DNA of 64,000 nucleotides, taken from Cristatella mucedo (Eukaryota; Bryozoa; Phylactolaemata; Cristatellidae). Where the stretch lies: positions 62,001 to 126,000 of the forward strand of contig WPIO01000149.1 in the NCBI GenBank assembly GCA_009760855.2, written 5' to 3'. The translations under genes were made by a program, and so were the position numbers. The notes beneath the pieces were generated by a model. It saw only the letters and a program-made list of their open reading frames with translations, made no database searches and had not been told where the DNA came from. Below are positions 60,520 through 64,000 of this stretch, piece after piece (position 1 is the first letter of the stretch; each line of letters begins with the position of its first letter).

Positions 60520-60690
60520 AAGCCTTGGTTTAGCCCAGGGATTAAAGTGCTCGCTTTTCCGATCGAGGAGAAGGTGATTCCGGTTGCGGCCGAGGTCTTG
60601 GGCTCGACCTCTGCGGCATATCAGAAGCCTCTGGATAGAGATTCAGTTCTCTTAGGGCACTATATAGATGAATGCCTTAACTTACCCAGC
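60520..60690 (+). mobile_element. SINE-2 copy d
   Basis: It has an A-box-like TTAGCCCAGGGATTAAAGTG and a B-box-like TTGGGCTCGACCTCTG. The tail is GCCTCTGGATAGAGATTCAG, TTCTCTTAGGGCACTATA. Confidence 0.75.
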
Positions 60691-60784
60691 CTGCTTGTGT
60701 CGATGGGATGCAGCATGTGCCAACTGCAGCTGTATGTAAATTTAATGCTCAGTATATAATTGTCATGATCAAGGCATTCGGTGA

Positions 60785-60955
60785 GCCGTGATGGCCCATT
60801 AGGTAAGGCGTTCGCTTTCACAACCTCGGTCGCGAGGTCGTGGGTTCGATTCCTGCAGTGAGCGATTCTTTATCGCCACTGCAAGCGGTGGTGATCGTTG
60901 CAACGGCTCTACTGTCGCTATTCCAAAAGAGGCTGTTTAATCGGATAGGATTTAT
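60785..60955 (+). mobile_element. SINE-1 copy f, best-preserved
   Basis: GAGCCGTGATGGCCCATTAG, GTAAGGCG (A box), hairpin arms ACAACCTCGG/CGAGGTCGT, and B box GGTTCGATTCC. The body follows and the end is GATAGGATTTATTTATTTAT. Confidence 0.93.
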
Positions 60956-61069
60956 TTATTTATTCTACCAAATCCAGATCAGTTCTTCCTCGGCCGCTGC
61001 TTCCTCTCTTTTGTCAGGAGGCACTCCTAGTGGTACCCCAGCTGCTGGCTCTACTACTCTAGCTCACGT

Positions 61070-61350
61070 GTTTCTCATAGTTTGCCATCAATCCCAAAGC
61101 CTGGAAATCACTGCTGACGCATATCACAACGTCCCTGACATGGTGACATTTAAAAAGAAGCTTAAAATGCACCTTTTTATTACAGCATTTGGTCGGTCTT
61201 TGTGACCCGCCCTATGTGTGCACGTGCATTCTTATACTATGCCTGCTGCTTGCAGACGTTACCACCGAACATTTGGTAATGCAGCATCTGTAAAGTGCCC
61301 AGAGAGAGAATCAGTTCTCTGGGGGTGCTATATAAATGTATTAATATTAA
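61070..61350 (+). mobile_element. LINE-A relative, C-terminus and 3' end
   Basis: NPKAWKSLLTHITTSLTW-like reading, KKKLKMHLFITAFGRSL, then the 3' UTR and hairpin, ending ATTAATATTAATG. Confidence 0.85.
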
Positions 61351-63029
61351 TGATTTTTTAATATCTCTTTGAAAATTGATTCTGCAAACTGAAATTCGAC
61401 GACTGACTCGACGAAAGCGGATTTTACACAGACGAGCATAGCGCCCACGGACAGTCGAGGTGCTGAAGCTCCGTCCGACGTACTAGCAGTTTCAAAAGGC
61501 TTGAATCAGGGCCTTAAGGTAAAATTTCTACAGCGAATGGGGGTAAGCTCCACCCCCACCTTACCTCCTTCCTTTTGTGCAACTTGGGAAGCTCTCCGGA
61601 GAGCAGAGATCACCCACTTCATATGTGTCAAGACCCCGAGGGTAAATGGAGTAAGCACCGTCCCACCGAACACCCAGCCCGATCTCCCACGCTGACTTCG
61701 TGGGAAGCTCTCAGAGAGCGAATGCCAACCGGGAGTTTTAGCGACAGCCTACATCAACTGCACGACCCCAGCCAAGTTGCCCCTACCAGCCACCGGTACT
61801 CCATGGGGGCGTGAGAGTAGCTGCTAGCCCGCGCGCCGTCTAGCTTGGCAGCTGGTTCGAAGCCAATTGCACGCGAACCTTAGGCCGGTCGTTGGCGCAC
61901 AGCCAACGTGCGGCAGAATGCCGTAGCCTTTGGTGATCGATGGGCTCTGCTGAATGGTGGGACTGGAGGGGCTAACTAGGGGGAGGGGCATCATGACCCT
62001 GTGACCGGCCAGCACACACTCCAGTCCGAAAATACAGTCGAAACGGAACTGTACTGTCAGTTCGATCAGAGGGCTACAGGAGACACACCGCTGGTTGGAC
62101 TCCTGATCAGCTTAACAATTACCATTGACCTTCTAGGCAAGCCTAGCGCAGGTGGCTTACGCAGGACGGCTTACGATTGAGGTCAAGCTGTGACATTAGC
62201 AGGCTCCGAAGTGGCTACGATCGGCTCAGGGAGAAATAGCACTTCTCACCTCAATTCGTTGGTCAAGGCTAAGGCACCACCCACACCTGCACGTCCTTAC
62301 CAGCCGCTTCTACGCTCCCGCGAGCAACACCATAAACTCTGGCTTCTCAAGCTGCAAATCGGGCTTCTTCTTCTTCGTCCCGATTTCAACACACTCGCAG
62401 ACTCTGCGATAGCCTGCACTTGAGTTAAATAGGTTACCCTATCGCCTTGACACCTAGATTAACAGTAGTAAGTTCGTGCGTGCTGTCGTTATTAGCACGC
62501 TCAATTTACAGCCGCGAACCAGTGTCAGCAGTACTCTCTCGTCTGACTTCCTCGTCGCTTCAAAATGTCCAGCAGACATTTTTGGCTGCTGCTTCAGATG
62601 GTGACGTACCTCTGGCTTGAGGATATTCGTGCTCCCATAGCTGCTACTTTTAAATGCTGCTGTGCTGCTCGGTCATCGGTACGGCATCGGGAGACACGTG
62701 GCCCGTGCATTCGCTCATATTTCGCCTCAGGGAAGAACAATGCTCTCCGTCAATTTACATTATTTTAATTGAGCACGCATCAATTCAATTCAATCATCAT
62801 CATCAGGCATCACTTTGTTCGTAAAAGTGTTCAGCCAGGGATTATTCTGATCCCCGAGGGTTAGGCCGAATGAAGCTACTTGGTCATTCACACTTGCTAA
62901 TAAAGAACTCCCTCTTTCAGGTTCAACTATCACCACCAGTGTCGCGAGCATCAAGTCGAGTACAAGACGACCGTTAGCGGTCCTCAGCAATCACCGTTCG
63001 TTTTCCGAAACCGATACGTTATTAACTGT
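61351..63029. other. unassigned DNA, GC-rich in part
   Basis: No window repeat or known domain was found. Short plus frames at 61501-61814 and 62190-62423 lack support. 61540-61830 is enriched in CCC/GGG runs. Confidence 0.35.
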
Positions 63030-63115
63030 GCTTTGCGGCCTCCATGTGCGGACGGAACTAGGCCACGAACACACAGCCTCGTATAGGCGCTGGTCTTAGC
63101 TTCACCATTAGTATC
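63030..63115 (+). repeat. repeat X short match
   Basis: GCGGACGGAACTAGGCCACG and GGCGCTGGT align with 3175-3230 and 35465-35520 (CACGTCCGATTAGAGCTAGG, CCGAAAACACAGCGCTCGT). Confidence 0.5.
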
Positions 63116-64000
63116 TTTCCCTCAACTCGATCTTCAGTATATGAGAGCACGCCAGCAACGGTAAGAGGCGTGGCCGCTAATCTTGGCGTTCTTTCTTAAC
63201 CATAACCGCCAGGGCAGTGGATGCAAAGAGTAGTGCTTTCTGCATCTGAATTATCAGCAGTTTTGACTTTTCCGAGCGTTCAATAAAGTTTCGCGATCGC
63301 TTTTAGTTCCAGCGATCGATATTAAGGCAAGGGCATCAAGGGAGCTGCCGCTGGTTTCGTGCCAAATTGTTCAAACGTCACGGTAAGTGCTCGTACGTGA
63401 GCTCGAAATCTGCTCGATCGCAGTGGGGCAAACTAAAGCGAATGCTAATCAAGTAGCACAAGGCAGGGATCGCTTGCACTTTGCTGAAAGCTTGGAGGGG
63501 AGTTTCGTTCCCCCACCCGAGGACCGTACTTTCGAACCTCCTCGACGTAGAACCCACCATCGGGAGCGGGAGCTGCGTCCTGGTGCTTCCTCATTGCCTT
63601 CCGAGAGCGAACCACTGATTTGACGACAGTTTCAAACTAGGCAGAGTAATAAATTTATATTGCCTACAAAATAGTACTGGCGACAAGTATGTGAGAGGAA
63701 GCTCACGCGTTCAGCTTCATTGCAGCATATATAATTGGGCAATGGGTGGACATGCGCACTTAAGCGGCACTTGTCGCGAGCCGGTTCCATTTTCGACGCT
63801 TTCTACAGGTACACGGTGTTACACTGGTATTTTGACAGCTAGCAGTGATGGGTAGCGGTCGAGCTATTGGCGAAGCGGCATCTTCGAATCAGCCAAGCGG
63901 CGGTATGACTAATCGGGATTCGCAAGGTTTAAAAGGTGAGGTTAATGAAGGATTTGCCCTGACGACCTGAAGTTCAAAATAGCCGTATATCTCAGCATAC
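63116..64000. other. unassigned; possible LTR end with primer-binding-like site
   Basis: AATAAA (63647) is followed by TTGCCTACAAAATAGTAC and TGGCGACAAGTATG (63676). The last resembles a retrovirus-like element's primer-binding start (TGGCGAC). A frame ATGGGTAGCGGTCGAGC begins at 63848. No pol gene can be seen before the window ends. Confidence 0.2.

Noticed and set aside
60785-60870. Functional tRNA gene
   Set aside because: The A and B boxes are present but the cloverleaf is replaced by a long hairpin. Six dispersed copies with a shared body and tail mark a SINE.
61540-61840. 5S rRNA-like sequence (phrases resembling a 5S gene end, GCGTGAGAGTAG)
   Set aside because: The similarity is limited to one short phrase. 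The internal promoter boxes and overall fold of 5S RNA are missing.

Overview
The window is non-coding-dominated DNA from an animal (metazoan) nuclear genome. The evidence is introns with GT..AG borders, CBP/p300-type TAZ1 and KIX domains, CR1/L2-like non-LTR retrotransposons, tRNA-derived SINEs, Tc1-like and hAT transposon remains, and long microsatellites. No operon, bacterial gene or CRISPR array is present. The species cannot be named; an invertebrate is the likeliest source, by inference from the repeat mix only.

Genes. The only convincing host coding sequence lies on the minus strand and consists of pieces of a CREBBP/EP300-like coactivator. Gene C (10817->9110) is two exons that join in phase into a complete TAZ1 zinc-finger domain with all 12 zinc ligands. 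Gene A (46354->42820) is three exons giving a continuous 200-residue reading frame that is little more than a KIX domain. Gene B (18860->18418) has the last two KIX exons with the same exon length and intron phases as gene A. A fourth piece (29371->29246) matches the first KIX exon. In CBP/p300, TAZ1 precedes KIX in one large protein. Here the KIX units lie upstream of the TAZ1 unit on the same strand, so this is not one collinear gene. It looks like a dispersed tandem family of CBP-derived short genes and pseudogenes.

Mobile DNA. Three LINE groups are distinguished by their C-termini and 3' ends. LINE-A has a GCGCC/GGCGC hairpin and a (TAA)n end. LINE-B has an (ATTAC)n-like end. LINE-C is an older, decayed relative. 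LINE-A copies occur about every 2-3 kb; the fullest are 31921-35060 (minus) and 48868-51930 (plus), both with endonuclease and reverse transcriptase parts broken by stops and frameshifts. SINE-1 (six copies) has tRNA-like A and B boxes flanking an 11-bp hairpin. SINE-2 (four copies) has a tRNA-like head joined to a LINE-A-like 3' hairpin tail.

Layout. 1-7.6 kb: LINE fragments, an unclassified repeat X and an hAT remnant. 7.6-11 kb: gene C. 11-18 kb: LINE-A/B copies and a (GGCA)n tract. 18.4-18.9 kb: gene B. 19.7-28.6 kb: two copies of a block containing SINE-2 and a Tc1-like pseudogene, with LINEs between. 29.2-36.8 kb: KIX exon copy, then a LINE-C/X block carrying three nested insertions. 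36.8-42.8 kb: microsatellites and sparse unique DNA. 42.8-46.4 kb: gene A. 47-54.7 kb: LINEs, SINE-1 and another X copy. 54.7-56 kb: a decayed GATTGCCG-rich repeat. 56-64 kb: LINE/SINE remains and unique DNA.

Many insertions can be ordered exactly, because empty-site paralogs or short target-site duplications are visible (CAGGCAT, GAGAT, AGGTA, CCCAA).
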